From positions 2,976,001 to 3,040,000 of the forward strand of contig NZ_JBFMVT010000002.1 of assembly GCF_040786275.1 (NCBI RefSeq): DNA of 64,000 nt, written 5' to 3'. Source of the DNA: Buttiauxella gaviniae (lineage in GTDB: Bacteria; Pseudomonadota; Gammaproteobacteria; Enterobacterales; Enterobacteriaceae). The translations under genes were made by a program, and so were the position numbers. This document shows positions 36,639 through 46,753 of the stretch, piece by piece. How positions within the stretch are numbered: the stretch's first letter is position 1; each line of letters opens with the position of its first letter. The notes under the pieces were generated by a model, which saw only the letters and a program-made list of their open reading frames with translations, had not been told where the DNA came from and made no database searches.

Positions 36639-38027
36639 ATGTTAAAAATCTTCAATACAATGAGTCGCCAAAAAGAGGAATTCAAACCTATTCATGCCGG
36701 AGAGGTTGGCATGTACGTGTGTGGTATCACCGTTTACGATTTGTGTCATATCGGTCATGGCCGTACTTTTGTCGCCTTCGATGTTGTTGCGCGTTACCTG
36801 CGTTATCTCGGTTATAACCTGAAATATGTGCGCAATATTACCGATATCGACGATAAAATTATCAAACGTGCCAATGAAAATGGCGAAGATTTTGTTGCAC
36901 TCGTTGACCGTATGGTCGCCGAAATGCATAACGATTTTGATGCGCTGAATATTTTACGCCCGGATAACGAACCCCGTGCGACCAAACATATTCCGGACAT
37001 CATCGAAATTGTTGAACAGCTTATTGCGCGCAACCACGCGTATGTTGCCAGCAATGGTGACGTAATGTTCTCTGTGGAAACCGACGCTGATTACGGCAAA
37101 CTTTCCCGCCAGGATCTGGAGCAATTGCAAGCCGGTGCGCGTGTAGAAGTGGCGGCTGACGTTAAGCGTAATCCAATGGACTTCGTGCTGTGGAAAATGT
37201 CCAAGCCGGGCGAGCCGAGCTGGGCTTCACCGTGGGGCGAAGGCCGTCCAGGCTGGCATATCGAATGTTCTGCCATGAACTGCAAACAACTCGGCAACCA
37301 TTTTGATATTCACGGCGGCGGTTCAGACTTAATGTTCCCGCACCATGAAAACGAAATTGCGCAGTCTACCTGTGCACACGGCGGGGAGTACGTTAACACC
37401 TGGATGCATTCCGGGATGGTGATGGTCGATCGCGAGAAAATGTCCAAATCATTGGGCAACTTTTTCACCGTGCGTGACGTGCTGAAGTATTACGATGCGG
37501 AAACCATTCGCTACTTCCTGATGTCCGGTCACTATCGCAGCCAACTGAACTACAGTGAAGAGAACCTGAAACAGGCGCGTACTTCGCTTGAGCGTTTGTA
37601 CACCGCTCTGCGTGGCACCGATGCAAGCGCTCAGCCAGCAGGTGGCGAAGCCTTTGAAGCGCGTTTCCGCGAAGCAATGGACGACGATTTCAACACGCCG
37701 GAAGCCTACTCCGTGCTGTTTGATATGGCGCGTGAAGTTAACCGCCTGAAAACAGAAGATTTAGCGGCAGCAAATGGCCTGGCAGCGGCGTTACGTCAGC
37801 TCTCAGCGGTATTGGGCCTGCTGGAGCAAGAGCCAGAAGCGTTCCTACAAAGCAGCGTACAAGCAGATGATGGCGAAGTTGCTGAAATCGAAGCGCTGAT
37901 CAAACAGCGTAACGATGCCCGTCAGTCAAAAGATTGGGCGCTGGCAGACCAGGCACGCGATCGCCTTAATGAGATGGGGATTGTGCTGGAAGATGGCCCG
38001 CAGGGCACAACCTGGCGTAGAAAATAA
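36639..38027 (+). CDS. cysS: cysteinyl-tRNA synthetase
   Basis: Class I synthetase charging tRNA(Cys). 462 residues from [11 protein letters not shown] (E. coli 461); an earlier in-frame ATG would add 12 unmatched residues. Cys28 (YVCGITVYD) begins the zinc site that selects cysteine. The HIGH motif is LCHIGHGRT and the KMSKS motif is [22 protein letters not shown] and [10 protein letters not shown] supply the other zinc ligands. The C-terminal anticodon domain ends TTWRRK, identical to E. coli. The ribosome site is weak (GGAA). It ends at a clear terminator. Confidence 0.98.
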   Translation: MLKIFNTMSRQKEEFKPIHAGEVGMYVCGITVYDLCHIGHGRTFVAFDVVARYLRYLGYNLKYVRNITDIDDKIIKRANENGEDFVALVDRMVAEMHNDFDALNILRPDNEPRATKHIPDIIEIVEQLIARNHAYVASNGDVMFSVETDADYGKLSRQDLEQLQAGARVEVAADVKRNPMDFVLWKMSKPGEPSWASPWGEGRPGWHIECSAMNCKQLGNHFDIHGGGSDLMFPHHENEIAQSTCAHGGEYVNTWMHSGMVMVDREKMSKSLGNFFTVRDVLKYYDAETIRYFLMSGHYRSQLNYSEENLKQARTSLERLYTALRGTDASAQPAGGEAFEARFREAMDDDFNTPEAYSVLFDMAREVNRLKTEDLAAANGLAAALRQLSAVLGLLEQEPEAFLQSSVQADDGEVAEIEALIKQRNDARQSKDWALADQARDRLNEMGIVLEDGPQGTTWRRK

Positions 38028-38050
38028 TCTTTATTCAGTCAGTGAGTTAG

Positions 38051-38074
38051 AAAGCGGCGCAAGCCGCTTTTTTT
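38051..38074 (+). terminator. rho-independent terminator of cysS
   Basis: AAAGCGGC (38051-38058) and GCCGCTTT (38063-38070) with loop GCAA, then a run of T residues. Confidence 0.93.
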
Positions 38075-38117
38075 ATCAGCTATTATATTGGTGACAAGAA
38101 TTAAACAAGGTTAATTC

Positions 38118-38780
38118 ATGGCTACCGTAAATAATGAAAATGCTGATGCTTCGTTTCCCTCCCCGTATCCCCCAAGACCCGCCGCTGAAATAGCGAATTT
38201 GCAGCAGGCACTTTCCACGCTTGGTACGGAGCGCTCTTTTCATCCTCAGGATGAAATTTACGCGGTACAAGAAAGCGGCAAATTCATTTACCTGTTCACC
38301 GAAGGGCATTTCTCTTTTATTCGTGCCAGCGATGGCTTAGTGCTTTCATCCGTGAGAGGGGCAATAATTTACGGCATCGCAGAGAATCTGCGGCCCAGGG
38401 GCGGTTTTTATTTGAAAGCCGAAGAATCCTGTAAAGCGCTGGTCGTTCCGGCAGAAGAGGCCTTTGCACTTTTTACGCGCGAGCATTTATGGGAATCGGT
38501 CGCCAGTTTGTTGGCCTGGTTTTTACAGATTTACTCGTTACGAGAAGAGCATCTGGTTGGCGTGACGGCTTACGTGATGATCCGTAATAAATTGATTGAG
38601 CTGTACTCTCAACCCGCTGATTTACGCGGCGAGATTAATGTGGCGGATTATATTCAGGAACGCACACAACTGGCGCGCAGCACGATTATGGCGATTCTGG
38701 GAGAATTACGGCGCGGAGATTACATCGAGATTAAGCGAGGAAAGTTATTGGATATTAAGCATTTGCCAAAAGATTATTAA
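38118..38780 (+). CDS. IprA/YaiV-like winged-helix regulator
   Basis: 220 residues. The N-terminal part is a degenerate cyclic-nucleotide-binding fold (FIYLFTEGHFSFIRASDGLV...GIAENLRPRGGFYLKAEES). The C-terminal winged helix reads VADYIQERTQLARSTIMAIL then RRGDYIEIKRGKLLDIKHLP. This follows E. coli IprA (YaiV: YIHQRTRVSRSVVAEVLAAL...GNYIEMNKGKLISI), an inhibitor of hydrogen-peroxide resistance. The whole protein is clearly in that family but diverged enough that a paralogue is as likely as the orthologue. It is convergent with ahpF, so a peroxide link is tempting but unproven. Confidence 0.85.
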   Translation: MATVNNENADASFPSPYPPRPAAEIANLQQALSTLGTERSFHPQDEIYAVQESGKFIYLFTEGHFSFIRASDGLVLSSVRGAIIYGIAENLRPRGGFYLKAEESCKALVVPAEEAFALFTREHLWESVASLLAWFLQIYSLREEHLVGVTAYVMIRNKLIELYSQPADLRGEINVADYIQERTQLARSTIMAILGELRRGDYIEIKRGKLLDIKHLPKDY

Positions 38781-38830
38781 TAACCGTTCACTTCAAACCG
38801 GTGGATGGCGCTCGATTAACTGCAATGTGA

Positions 38831-38855
38831 AATGGCCCATCAAATATGGGCCATT
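38831..38855. terminator. hairpin between the IprA-like gene and ahpF
   Basis: A perfect 10-bp stem AATGGCCCAT/ATGGGCCATT with loop CAAAT. A partial REP (GGTGGATGGCGCTCGATTA, from about 38800) precedes it. It probably serves both convergent genes. Confidence 0.65.
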
Positions 38856-38859
38856 CTGT

Positions 38860-38894
38860 ATTACGAATTACGAATTACGAATTACGAATTACGA
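38860..38894. repeat. five tandem copies of a 7-bp unit
   Basis: ATTACGA repeated five times without error. The ahpF stop codon (38882-38884) lies inside the array, so the last codons of ahpF are made of repeat sequence. Confidence 0.95.
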
Positions 38895-40441
38895 ATCAAA
38901 TAATCAAACGCACTCAATGAGGCTTTGGCACCTTCGCCGGTGGCGATAATAATTTGTTTGTACGGCACGGTGGTGCAATCGCCCGCGGCAAACACGCCTT
39001 TCACGGTCGTTTCGCACTTCGCATCAATGATAATTTCCCCCATGCGGTTGCGCTCAACGCTGCCTTCCAGCCAGTTGGTGTTTGGCAGCAGGCCAATCTG
39101 GACGAAAATCCCCGCCAGCGCGATGTCATGCACCGCTTCGGTTACGCGGTCTTTATACTGCAAACCGGTCACTTTACTGCCGTCTCCTTTCACTTCCAGC
39201 GTTTGCGCATTCAGAATAATGTCGACGTTTTTCAGGCTGCGCAGTTTGTTTTGCAGAACCTGGTCGGCCTTCATCTCTGGAGCGAATTCCAGCAGCGTCA
39301 CATGCTCAACCAGGCCCGCTAAATCAATAGCCGCTTCCACGCCGGAGTTACCGCCGCCGATCACCGCCACGCGTTTGCCTTTAAACAGCGGGCCGTCGCA
39401 GTGTGGGCAGTAGGTCACGCCTTTGGTGCGGTACTGCTCTTCGCCCGGTACGTTCATGTTGCGCCATTTTGCACCGGTGGCAATGATGATGCTCCGTGCG
39501 CTCAGCGTTGCCCCTGAAGCCGTTTTAATCTGGTGCAGGCCGCCTTCGGTCTGGGCTGGAATCAATTTTCTGGCGCTTTGGGTATCAATCACATCCACAT
39601 CGTAATCATCAACGTGGGCTTTCAGCGCACCCGCCAGCTTCTGGCCTTCGGTTTTCGGCACGGAAATGTAGTTTTCGATATCAACGGTATCTAATACCTG
39701 GCCGCCAAAACGTTCGCCCATCAGGCCAGTACGGATGCCTTTACGCGCGGAATAAACCGCCGCCGCCGCACCCGCCGGGCCGCTGCCGACGATCAGCACG
39801 TCGTAAGCGTCGCGTTTGTTGAGCGCTTGTGCAGCACGTTTTTCTGCGCCGGTATCAATTTTGCCGACGATTTCAGCGAGCGTCATGCGCCCCTGGCCGA
39901 ACTCTTTGCCGTTCAGGAATACCGCAGGCACGCCCATCACATTGCGTTCCTGAATCTCATTCTGGTAAACGCCGCCGTCGATTGCCGTGTGGCTGATGCG
40001 CGGGTTCAACACGCTCATCAGGTTGAGCGCCTGCACCACGTCCGGGCAGTTGTGGCAGGAGAGTGAGTAATAGGTTTCAAAATGGAAATCACCGTCGATT
40101 TCACGAATCTGCTCAAGCAGATCCTGGGACTCTTTCGACGGATGTCCTCCGGTTTGCAGCAATGCCAGCACCAGAGAAGTAAATTCGTGACCGAGTGGAG
40201 AGCCAGCAAAACGCGGGCCTTTATCGGAACCTGGGTTAGTAATCAGAAACGACGGTTTGCGCACCGGCAAATCGTTATCAATGCTGAAAGAAACTTTGTC
40301 AGATAATTCAGCGATTTCTGCCAGCAGTTCCTTAATCTCAGATGACTTTGCGCTGTCATCTAAAGTGGCAATCAACTCAACAGGTTTAGTGAGTCTCTCA
40401 AGGTAGGCCTTGAGTTGGGTTTTCATGTTGTTGTCGAGCAT
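38882..40441 (-). CDS. ahpF: alkyl hydroperoxide reductase subunit F
   Basis: Flavoprotein that passes electrons from NADH to AhpC. 519 residues (E. coli 521). The N-terminal double-thioredoxin domain has the Cys pair SCHNC at 129/132; the thioredoxin-reductase-like part has FAD motif [14 protein letters not shown], redox pair CPHC near 345/348 and the NADH motif [12 protein letters not shown]. The sequence tracks E. coli to LSAFDYLIR. The ending differs: Asn-Ser then stop instead of Thr-Lys-Thr-Ala, because a 7-bp tandem repeat has replaced the last bases. It lies downstream of ahpC in the same operon. Confidence 0.97.
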   Translation of the reverse strand: MLDNNMKTQLKAYLERLTKPVELIATLDDSAKSSEIKELLAEIAELSDKVSFSIDNDLPVRKPSFLITNPGSDKGPRFAGSPLGHEFTSLVLALLQTGGHPSKESQDLLEQIREIDGDFHFETYYSLSCHNCPDVVQALNLMSVLNPRISHTAIDGGVYQNEIQERNVMGVPAVFLNGKEFGQGRMTLAEIVGKIDTGAEKRAAQALNKRDAYDVLIVGSGPAGAAAAVYSARKGIRTGLMGERFGGQVLDTVDIENYISVPKTEGQKLAGALKAHVDDYDVDVIDTQSARKLIPAQTEGGLHQIKTASGATLSARSIIIATGAKWRNMNVPGEEQYRTKGVTYCPHCDGPLFKGKRVAVIGGGNSGVEAAIDLAGLVEHVTLLEFAPEMKADQVLQNKLRSLKNVDIILNAQTLEVKGDGSKVTGLQYKDRVTEAVHDIALAGIFVQIGLLPNTNWLEGSVERNRMGEIIIDAKCETTVKGVFAAGDCTTVPYKQIIIATGEGAKASLSAFDYLIRNS

Positions 40442-40527
40442 TATTATTCTCCCACTTAAAAAACATCATCATGCAAGCTGCCTTCTTTGGGCTGCCTGGA
40501 TGCAACTTGAATCATGGTGTTTGTCAT

Positions 40528-40550
40528 AAAACGGGTGCTAAAAGCACCCG
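40528..40550 (-). terminator. hairpin between ahpC and ahpF
   Basis: CGGGTGCT/AGCACCCG with a three-base loop, followed on the minus strand by TTTTATG. It probably lets only part of the ahpC transcript continue into ahpF. The flanking 160 bp also hold imperfect inverted sequence (AAACATCATCATGCAAG and CTTGAATCATGGTGTTT) resembling decayed ERIC ends. Confidence 0.6.
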
Positions 40551-40602
40551 CATTTGCACTTAAATTTCCAACGTACCTGCAACTTGAAAGACGACGGGTA
40601 GG

Positions 40603-41166
40603 TTAGATTTTACCGACCAGGTCCAGAGACGGAGCCAGAGTCGCGTCGCCTTCTTTCCATTTAGCCGGGCAAACTTCACCTGGGTGAGAAGCCACGTACT
40701 GAGCCGCTTTCACTTTACGCAGCAGGTCAGATGCGTCACGGCCAATGCCTTCCGCAGTCACTTCGATAGCCTGGATGATGCCCTGTGGATCAACGATAAA
40801 GGTACCGCGGTCTGCCAGACCCTGGTCTTCACGCATGTTTTCGAAGTTACGGGTCAGGGCGCCAGTTGGGTCGCCGATCATCGCGTATTTGATTTTCGCG
40901 ATGGTTTCAGAGCTGCTGTGCCACGCTTTGTGGGTGAAATGGGTGTCGGTGGAAACAGAGTAGATATCCACGCCCAGTTTCTGGAATTCTTCGTAGTGGT
41001 CAGCCACATCGCCCAGTTCAGTTGGGCATACAAAAGTGAAGTCAGCCGGGTAGAAGAAGAAAACGCTCCAGCGACCTTCTACGTCCTGCTCAGTAACTTC
41101 AATGAACTCACCGTTTTTAAAAGCGCTGTTTTTGAATGGTTTGATTTTTGTATTAATTAAAGACAT
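40603..41166 (-). CDS. ahpC: alkyl hydroperoxide reductase subunit C
   Basis: 2-Cys peroxiredoxin that destroys hydrogen peroxide and organic peroxides. 187 residues as in E. coli. Peroxidatic Cys47 is in [10 protein letters not shown], resolving Cys166 in GEVCPAKW. The tail DLVGKI is the usual end. AGGAGG lies upstream of the ATG. An OxyR-like set of quarter sites about 10 bp apart (ATAG at 41215, ATGG at 41225, and weaker ones at 41235 and 41246) lies about 50-80 bp upstream, as expected for a gene of the OxyR regulon; the match is only moderate. Confidence 0.97.
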   Translation of the reverse strand: MSLINTKIKPFKNSAFKNGEFIEVTEQDVEGRWSVFFFYPADFTFVCPTELGDVADHYEEFQKLGVDIYSVSTDTHFTHKAWHSSSETIAKIKYAMIGDPTGALTRNFENMREDQGLADRGTFIVDPQGIIQAIEVTAEGIGRDASDLLRKVKAAQYVASHPGEVCPAKWKEGDATLAPSLDLVGKI

Positions 41167-41280
41167 TTGTACTTCCTCCGTTTTGCGATGGGAGAAAGGT
41201 ACCGAATATTATTGATAGTCTCTAATGGGTAAGATGTATTGAATTGATAAGCGTTTCCTTACAACCGAAACGGCAGACAT

Positions 41281-41307
41281 AAAAAAAGCCACCCGTTGCG
41301 GGGTGGC
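41281..41307 (-). terminator. orphan rho-independent terminator upstream of ahpC
   Basis: On the minus strand GCCACCC/GGGTGGC forms a stem followed by seven T residues. It is about 115 bp upstream of ahpC and points toward it, yet no gene precedes it on that strand. The 41167-41579 gap otherwise holds the ahpC and opgB promoter regions and a palindrome GCGTTTAAACGC. A seven-codon frame MDYQNHR (41431-41408, minus) lies upstream of the hairpin. It could end a short RNA or attenuate an upstream start. Confidence 0.75.
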
Positions 41308-41579
41308 CTCTGTTTGTTGCGCGTTACAATTCCACTTTAAAAAATCATAACAGCGGCGGGATTAAATCACCGATGCGCCGCACGGGTCAATCTGCGCAAT
41401 CGTTGTATTAACGATGGTTCTGATAGTCCATAACTATTAATGACTCTCTACTAATGCGTTTAAACGCGTACAATTCCGAAATGCTGCACACTTTCATGTC
41501 AGAGAAATTGCAGGAATGTGACAACAACGTTAGATTTATCCCTCAGAAATTCCTGAGCACTTATTTCGAGGGTTAGGCG

Positions 41580-43868
41580 TTGTCGGAAATGCTTTCAATT
41601 GTGTTGTTTGTCGCAGCCATTGCCGTTTACGCCGTTAAAGCAGGCCGTAATATTTGGTGGTTTAGCGCCATCCTGCTTATTTTAGGTCTGTACATTGTTC
41701 TGAACGTGACGTTTGTTGCCAGTAACTATTTTACCGGCGAAGGGATCAACGACGCGGTGCTTTACACCCTCACCAGCAGCCTGACAGGCGCCGGAATTGG
41801 AAAGTACATTTTGCCGGGTGTTGGCGTGGCTGTTGCGCTGGTGGCGGTTTTCGGTGGCCTGACCTGGGTTTTACGCCGCCGTAAAGGGTATCCACACCAT
41901 TTCGGTTACAGCCTGCTTGCGTTGGTTTTGGCGCTGGCCTCTGTTGATGCGTCTCCCGCTTTTCGCCAGGTCACGGAACTGGTGAAATCGCAAACTCGAT
42001 CCGGTGATTCTGATTTCGATGTTTATTACAAAGTCCCGCAGGGCACTATAAAAAATCCAAAACTAAACCTCGTTTATATTTATGGCGAAAGCCTTGAGCG
42101 TACTTATTTACAGCCCGAATTGTTTGCTGATTTAGCGCCAGAATTAACCGGCCTTAAAAATGAAGGCCTTGATTTTAGCCATACGGTGCAATTACCCGGC
42201 ACCGATTACACCATTGCCGGAATGGTAGCCTCGCAATGTGGTATTCCTTTATTCGCGCCATTTGAAGGTAATTCATCGGCTTCGATGTCGAGCTTCTTCC
42301 CGAAAAATATCTGCCTCGGGGATATATTAAAAGCCTCGGGATATGAAAACTATTTTATGCAGGGCGCGGATTTGCGCTTTGCGGGAAAAGACATCTTTTT
42401 ACAGTCGCACGGCTTTGAACATATGTACGGGGCGCAAGAGCTGAAAAGCATGGTTGCCGATCCGCAATACCGTAATAACTGGGGTTTTTACGACGACACG
42501 GTTCTGGATGAAGTGTTTGAAAAATATATGGAACTGTCGAAATCCAATAAACGCTTCTCACTCTTTACCTTGACCGTTGATACGCATCACCCCGATGGGT
42601 TTATATCGAAAACCTGTAAGCGTCGCAGCTATAAATTCGATGGAAAAGAGAACCAATCATTTAGCGCCGTGGCCTGTAGCCAGGAGCATATCGCTGCGCT
42701 TATCGAGAAAATAAAAGCCTCACCGTATTTTAAAAATACCGTAATTGTCGTGAGTTCCGATCACCTGGCGATGAACAATACGGCTTATAAATATCTCAAT
42801 CAGCACGAAAGAAATAACCTGTTCTTTATTATTCGCGGTGATAAACCGCAGACGGATTTGGTTCCGGTAAAACGTAGCACCCTGGATAACGGAGCAACGG
42901 TGTTAGATGTGCTGGGCGGCGATAATTACCTTGGCTTAGGGCGCAGCAGTTTATCCGGGCAGTCGATTGCAGCGGTATTCCTTAACGTCAAAGAAAAGGT
43001 CATGGAATGGAAACCGGATGTTATCGATCTCTGGAATTTCCCGAAAACCATTACTCAATATGAGATTGACCAGCAGAAAAATACCTTCAGCTATTCGGGG
43101 GCGCATTTCAAACTGCCGCTGCTGTTGCGTATTCTGGATAAAAAAATCGAGCCGTTACCTGAAAGCGAATATTCCGCACCGCTGCGCTATCAACTGGCTG
43201 ATTTTAAAGAGAGTGATAAATTCATCTGGGCCGATCGCTGCTTTAAAATGGCGCGTTTATGGGAGCCGAAACTGACACTTTCTACCGGGCTTTGTGTGGC
43301 GCAAGGGCAAGTTGGCGGGCAACCGTCAGTACGCTTAATTGAGCATCAGCAGGAACAACATGCGGTGCAATTCACCCAGCAAAACACCGATAAGGCGCGG
43401 TATAAAAAGAATGTCGCCTTATTGAAGGTGGACGAAAACGCTATTCGCTACCAGGCCGATAGTTTTATCTTCAACGTGCCGGGAGCGCCGCAAAACGTCA
43501 AAGCGTTCGCGGGGATTTCGCGCCCGGAAAACTGGGGGCGCTGGTCAAATGCCAACCTGGCTCCTGAGGTGAAAATTGAATATGCCGAGCCGCTGCCGGA
43601 GAAATTTGATCTGGTGATCACCGCCAAAGCCTTCGGGCCGAATATCGGCCAGCCAGTGCCGGTTAAAGTGGGCAACCAGCAACAGACGTTAACCCTTGGC
43701 GAAGAATTGAGTACCACGACGCTGCATTTTGATAATCCGGAGCGCAGTAATCTGCTGGAAATTATTCCGCCGCAGCCGCAGCTTTCCAACGAAGGCAATA
43801 TTCTCGGCCATGAACCGCGCAAGCTGGGGATTGGGATGGAGGATATTAAAGTGGTGCCAGGGGTTTAA
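41580..43868 (+). CDS. opgB: phosphoglycerol transferase I (OpgB/MdoB)
   Basis: Transfers phosphoglycerol from phosphatidylglycerol to periplasmic glucans. 762 residues (E. coli 763). It starts at TTG with GAGGG seven bases upstream; the resulting [10 protein letters not shown] aligns with E. coli MSELLSFALF. Four membrane helices fill residues 1-115. The sulfatase/LTA-synthase-like catalytic domain carries [14 protein letters not shown], with the catalytic nucleophile region, then DTHHPDGF and SSDHLAMNN (metal site). The C-terminus YKV-type ending is replaced by EDIKVVPGV. In E. coli opgB lies elsewhere (near dnaT), so this is a relocated gene or an extra copy. Confidence 0.93.
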   Translation: MSEMLSIVLFVAAIAVYAVKAGRNIWWFSAILLILGLYIVLNVTFVASNYFTGEGINDAVLYTLTSSLTGAGIGKYILPGVGVAVALVAVFGGLTWVLRRRKGYPHHFGYSLLALVLALASVDASPAFRQVTELVKSQTRSGDSDFDVYYKVPQGTIKNPKLNLVYIYGESLERTYLQPELFADLAPELTGLKNEGLDFSHTVQLPGTDYTIAGMVASQCGIPLFAPFEGNSSASMSSFFPKNICLGDILKASGYENYFMQGADLRFAGKDIFLQSHGFEHMYGAQELKSMVADPQYRNNWGFYDDTVLDEVFEKYMELSKSNKRFSLFTLTVDTHHPDGFISKTCKRRSYKFDGKENQSFSAVACSQEHIAALIEKIKASPYFKNTVIVVSSDHLAMNNTAYKYLNQHERNNLFFIIRGDKPQTDLVPVKRSTLDNGATVLDVLGGDNYLGLGRSSLSGQSIAAVFLNVKEKVMEWKPDVIDLWNFPKTITQYEIDQQKNTFSYSGAHFKLPLLLRILDKKIEPLPESEYSAPLRYQLADFKESDKFIWADRCFKMARLWEPKLTLSTGLCVAQGQVGGQPSVRLIEHQQEQHAVQFTQQNTDKARYKKNVALLKVDENAIRYQADSFIFNVPGAPQNVKAFAGISRPENWGRWSNANLAPEVKIEYAEPLPEKFDLVITAKAFGPNIGQPVPVKVGNQQQTLTLGEELSTTTLHFDNPERSNLLEIIPPQPQLSNEGNILGHEPRKLGIGMEDIKVVPGV

Positions 43869-43874
43869 CTATGA

Positions 43875-43958
43875 GTCGGATGGCGCTAACGCTTATCCGA
43901 CCTACAGTTTATGGGCTGCTCCCTCCCCTGGAAAGGGGAGGGCTGGGGTGGGGTCCAA
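43875..43958. repeat. REP unit plus G-rich repeat
   Basis: GTCGGATGGCGCTAACGC...ATCCGACCTAC (43875-43906), then CTCCCTCCCCTGG...GGGGTGGGGT to 43958. It sits between convergent opgB and ybdL. Confidence 0.75.
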
Positions 43959-43965
43959 CCTGAAC

Positions 43966-45126
43966 TCAAACCTTACACAAACGCTCAGCCGCCGCGTCAA
44001 GCGTCGCTTCCTGCTTGGCGAAGCAAAGCCGAATCAATTTATGCGGGAACGGATCCGCGCAGAACACAGAAAGCGGAATCGCCGCCACGCCCACTTCTTT
44101 TGTCAGCCACTGGCAGAAACGCACATCGTCCAGGTCGGAAATCGCGCTGTAATCGGCGAGCAGGAAATAGGTCCCTTCGCACGGGAGAATTTCGAAACGG
44201 CTATCGGCCAGCGCCTGAACAAATCTGTCGCGCCGTGCGCGATAAAATTCCGGCAGCTCGCGATAATGCTCGGGCTTCGCACGTAGCATATCGGCAATCG
44301 CAAGCTGCGCCGGGGTATTGACCGCAAAAGTCAGATACTGGTGCACTTTACGCAGCTCGGCACTGATGGCGGCGGGAGCCACACAGTAGCCGACTTTCCA
44401 GCCCGTCATATGGAATGTTTTGCCAAACGAAGATGCGGCTACCGCGCGTTCACGTAGCTGCGGGTGGGTGAGCACGCTGGCATGACCCGCCTCATCGAAG
44501 CAAATATGTTCGTAAACTTCGTCGCTCAGAACATAAATTTCCTGCTCTTTAATTGCCTGCCATAGCGCGGCGAAGTCACTCTTACGCCACACGGTAGCGG
44601 AAGGGTTGTGCGGAGTATTCAGAATCACCAGGCGCGTACGCGGGCTTAGCAAGGCGGCAAATTCGTCCCAGTTGACGCGGAAATGAGGCGGCTGGAGAGC
44701 AATGCGTTTGAGCACGCCACCGGAAAGCGTCACGGCTGGTGCGTAGCTGTCATAGCTGGGATCAAAGCAGATCACTTCATCGCCGGGGCGCACCAGGGCG
44801 GTGATTGCCGCATACAAGGCCTCTGTCGCCCCGGCGGTGACGGTAATATCGCTCTTTGCATCAGGTTTATGCCCGTACAACTCGGCGGTTTTATCCGCGA
44901 TCGCTTCGCGCAATGACTGCGCACCGGTCATGGGGGCGTACTGGTTTGCCCCGTTCGCCACGTGAAACGCAAGGCGCTCCTGCAAATAAAGTGGCCCGTC
45001 AAAATCGGGAAATCCCTGAGAAAGATTTATAGCCTGATGCTGCTGCGCAAGCTGGCTCATTTGCGTGAAAATAGTGGTGCCCAGAGCGGGGAGTTTGCTC
45101 TCGGGAATCAACGGTTTTTGAGTCAT
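43966..45126 (-). CDS. ybdL: PLP-dependent methionine aminotransferase YbdL
   Basis: Class I aminotransferase preferring methionine, His and Phe in E. coli. 386 residues from MTQKPLIPESK, equal to E. coli; 25 extra codons upstream have no match. It is fold-type I: the PLP Lys is in SSFGKTFHMTGWKVGY (SxxK), with the cofactor contacts TAGATEALY, NTPHNPSATVW, and LSDEVYEHICF. FPHKLIRLCFAK holds the carboxylate-binding Arg. Tandem MetJ boxes lie about 80 bp upstream, so methionine should repress it, in line with a role in methionine or methylthio-ketobutyrate metabolism. Confidence 0.95.
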   Translation of the reverse strand: MTQKPLIPESKLPALGTTIFTQMSQLAQQHQAINLSQGFPDFDGPLYLQERLAFHVANGANQYAPMTGAQSLREAIADKTAELYGHKPDAKSDITVTAGATEALYAAITALVRPGDEVICFDPSYDSYAPAVTLSGGVLKRIALQPPHFRVNWDEFAALLSPRTRLVILNTPHNPSATVWRKSDFAALWQAIKEQEIYVLSDEVYEHICFDEAGHASVLTHPQLRERAVAASSFGKTFHMTGWKVGYCVAPAAISAELRKVHQYLTFAVNTPAQLAIADMLRAKPEHYRELPEFYRARRDRFVQALADSRFEILPCEGTYFLLADYSAISDLDDVRFCQWLTKEVGVAAIPLSVFCADPFPHKLIRLCFAKQEATLDAAAERLCKV

Positions 45127-45204
45127 GATGGGGCGACCTTTGATGTGAGGCGCGTAATTCTTGTGTTGCTGGACTATAACGTTGATGTTAATTTTTGGCA
45201 ATTA

Positions 45205-45220
45205 AGACGCTTAGACGTCT
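45205..45220 (-). promoter_or_regulatory. tandem MetJ boxes of ybdL
   Basis: AGACGCTT directly followed by AGACGTCT. The second is a perfect met box, the first matches 6 of 8. Two adjacent 8-mers are the minimum MetJ binding unit. Confidence 0.85.
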
Positions 45221-45265
45221 AAATCATAACGTTATAGCGGCAGGTCATTGCAAAGTATTCAAAGG

Positions 45266-45294
45266 ATGCCGGGTCGCGTTGCGCCACCCGACAT
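45266..45294. repeat. REP unit after gdhA
   Basis: GATGCCGGGTCGCGTTGCGCCACCC GAC-type palindrome, 18 bp beyond the gdhA stop codon. Confidence 0.65.
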
Positions 45295-45311
45295 CGCCTG
45301 TTTCTCCGCGC

Positions 45312-46655
45312 TTACAGAACGCCCTGGCCTAACATCGCATCGGCCACTTTTACGAACCCCGCAATATTTGCCCCGCGAACATAGTGCGTTTGTTTCTCTT
45401 CGCCGCCGTAATTGACGCAGGCTTCGTGAATATCCAGCATGATGTGATGCAGGCGAATATCCACTTTCTCAGCCTTCCATCCCAGACGAGCCGCGTTCTG
45501 CGCCATCTCAAGGCCGGATGTTGCTACGCCGCCCGCGTTAGCCGCTTTGCCCGGCGCGAACAGTACCCCCGCATCAAGGAACAAATTAGTGGCCTCGATG
45601 GTGGTCGGCATATTTGCGCCTTCCGCCACCGCTTTCACACCGTTGGCAATCAGCGTGCGTGCGGCGTCAATATCCAGCTCATTTTGCGTTGCGCACGGAA
45701 GGGCGATATCAACCGGCACGCACCATGGCTGCTGGCCTTCGAGGTATTTCAGGCCAAATTCTTTCGCGTAATCGGCTACGCGTCCGTCGCGGCTGGCTTT
45801 AATTTCGCTTAAACGTGCCAGTTTCTCAACGGTGAAACCGGCTTCATCCACGACGGTGCCGTTGGAGTCAGACGCCGTAATGACGCGAGCGCCAAGCGCC
45901 AGCGCTTTTTCAATGGCGTACTGCGCCACATTCCCGGAACCGGAAACGGCCACGCGCATGCCTTCAAAACCTAAACCGTGGCGGCTTAGCATCGCATCCG
46001 TGAAGTAGATGAGGCCGTAACCGGTGGCTTCCGGGCGAATCAGGCTCCCGCCGAACGACAGCCCTTTGCCGGTGAAAACGCAGGCCGTATTGTTGGAGAG
46101 CTTTTTCATCATCCCCGCCATAAAGCCAACTTCTCGCCCGCCAACGCCGATATCACCCGCAGGAACGTCGGTATCGGGCCCCAAATGGCGGTAAAGTTCC
46201 AGCATCAACGCCTGGCAAAAACGCATGATCTCGCCTTCGCTTTTGCCTTTCGGGTTAAAGTCGCTGCCGCCTTTGCCGCCGCCCATCGGGAGCGTGGTCA
46301 GCGCATTTTTGAAGGTTTGCTCGAAGCCTAAGAATTTTAGAATCGACAAATTAACCGAGGGGTGAAAACGCATCCCGCCTTTAAATGGCCCGATTGCCGA
46401 ACTGAATTGCACCCGCCATGCACGGTTAACCTGCACCTGATTATGATCGTCAACCCAGGTTACGCGGAACTGAATGACACGCTCGGGCTCCACCAGGCGT
46501 TCTAAAAGTGCTGAACGGCGGTACTGCGGATTTTGCTCCAGGAACGGCCACAGGGTCGTCATCACTTCCCGGACGGCCTGAGCAAATTCTGGCTGATGGG
46601 GGTCGCGCTGCTGTACAGAGGCGAGGAATGATTCAAGGGAGAGCGAGTTTTCCAT
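45312..46655 (-). CDS. gdhA: NADP-specific glutamate dehydrogenase
   Basis: Makes glutamate from 2-oxoglutarate and ammonia. 447 residues from MENSLSLESF, the same length as E. coli; a longer in-frame stretch upstream is AT-rich and unmatched. The catalytic Lys is in LPMGGGKGGSDFNPKG, with substrate contacts in KGGMRFHPSVNLSILKFLG. The nucleotide site is VSGSGNVAQYAIEKAL. The C-terminus ADAMLGQGVL tracks E. coli closely. It lies between the ybdL region and entD and has its own AT-rich promoter region. Confidence 0.97.
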   Translation of the reverse strand: MENSLSLESFLASVQQRDPHQPEFAQAVREVMTTLWPFLEQNPQYRRSALLERLVEPERVIQFRVTWVDDHNQVQVNRAWRVQFSSAIGPFKGGMRFHPSVNLSILKFLGFEQTFKNALTTLPMGGGKGGSDFNPKGKSEGEIMRFCQALMLELYRHLGPDTDVPAGDIGVGGREVGFMAGMMKKLSNNTACVFTGKGLSFGGSLIRPEATGYGLIYFTDAMLSRHGLGFEGMRVAVSGSGNVAQYAIEKALALGARVITASDSNGTVVDEAGFTVEKLARLSEIKASRDGRVADYAKEFGLKYLEGQQPWCVPVDIALPCATQNELDIDAARTLIANGVKAVAEGANMPTTIEATNLFLDAGVLFAPGKAANAGGVATSGLEMAQNAARLGWKAEKVDIRLHHIMLDIHEACVNYGGEEKQTHYVRGANIAGFVKVADAMLGQGVL

Positions 46656-46753
46656 AGATCTATAATTCCTTGTTATAAATAATGTTATATATGTGTTGTG
46701 TTGCTTCGAATATAACATTTGCTTATAACGTAGCCGCAAGCGATTTCTATTAA

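Noticed and set aside
38860-38894. CRISPR-like repeat
   Set aside because: A 7-bp unit with no spacers is a simple tandem repeat. The ERIC copies are likewise kilobases apart and are not an array.
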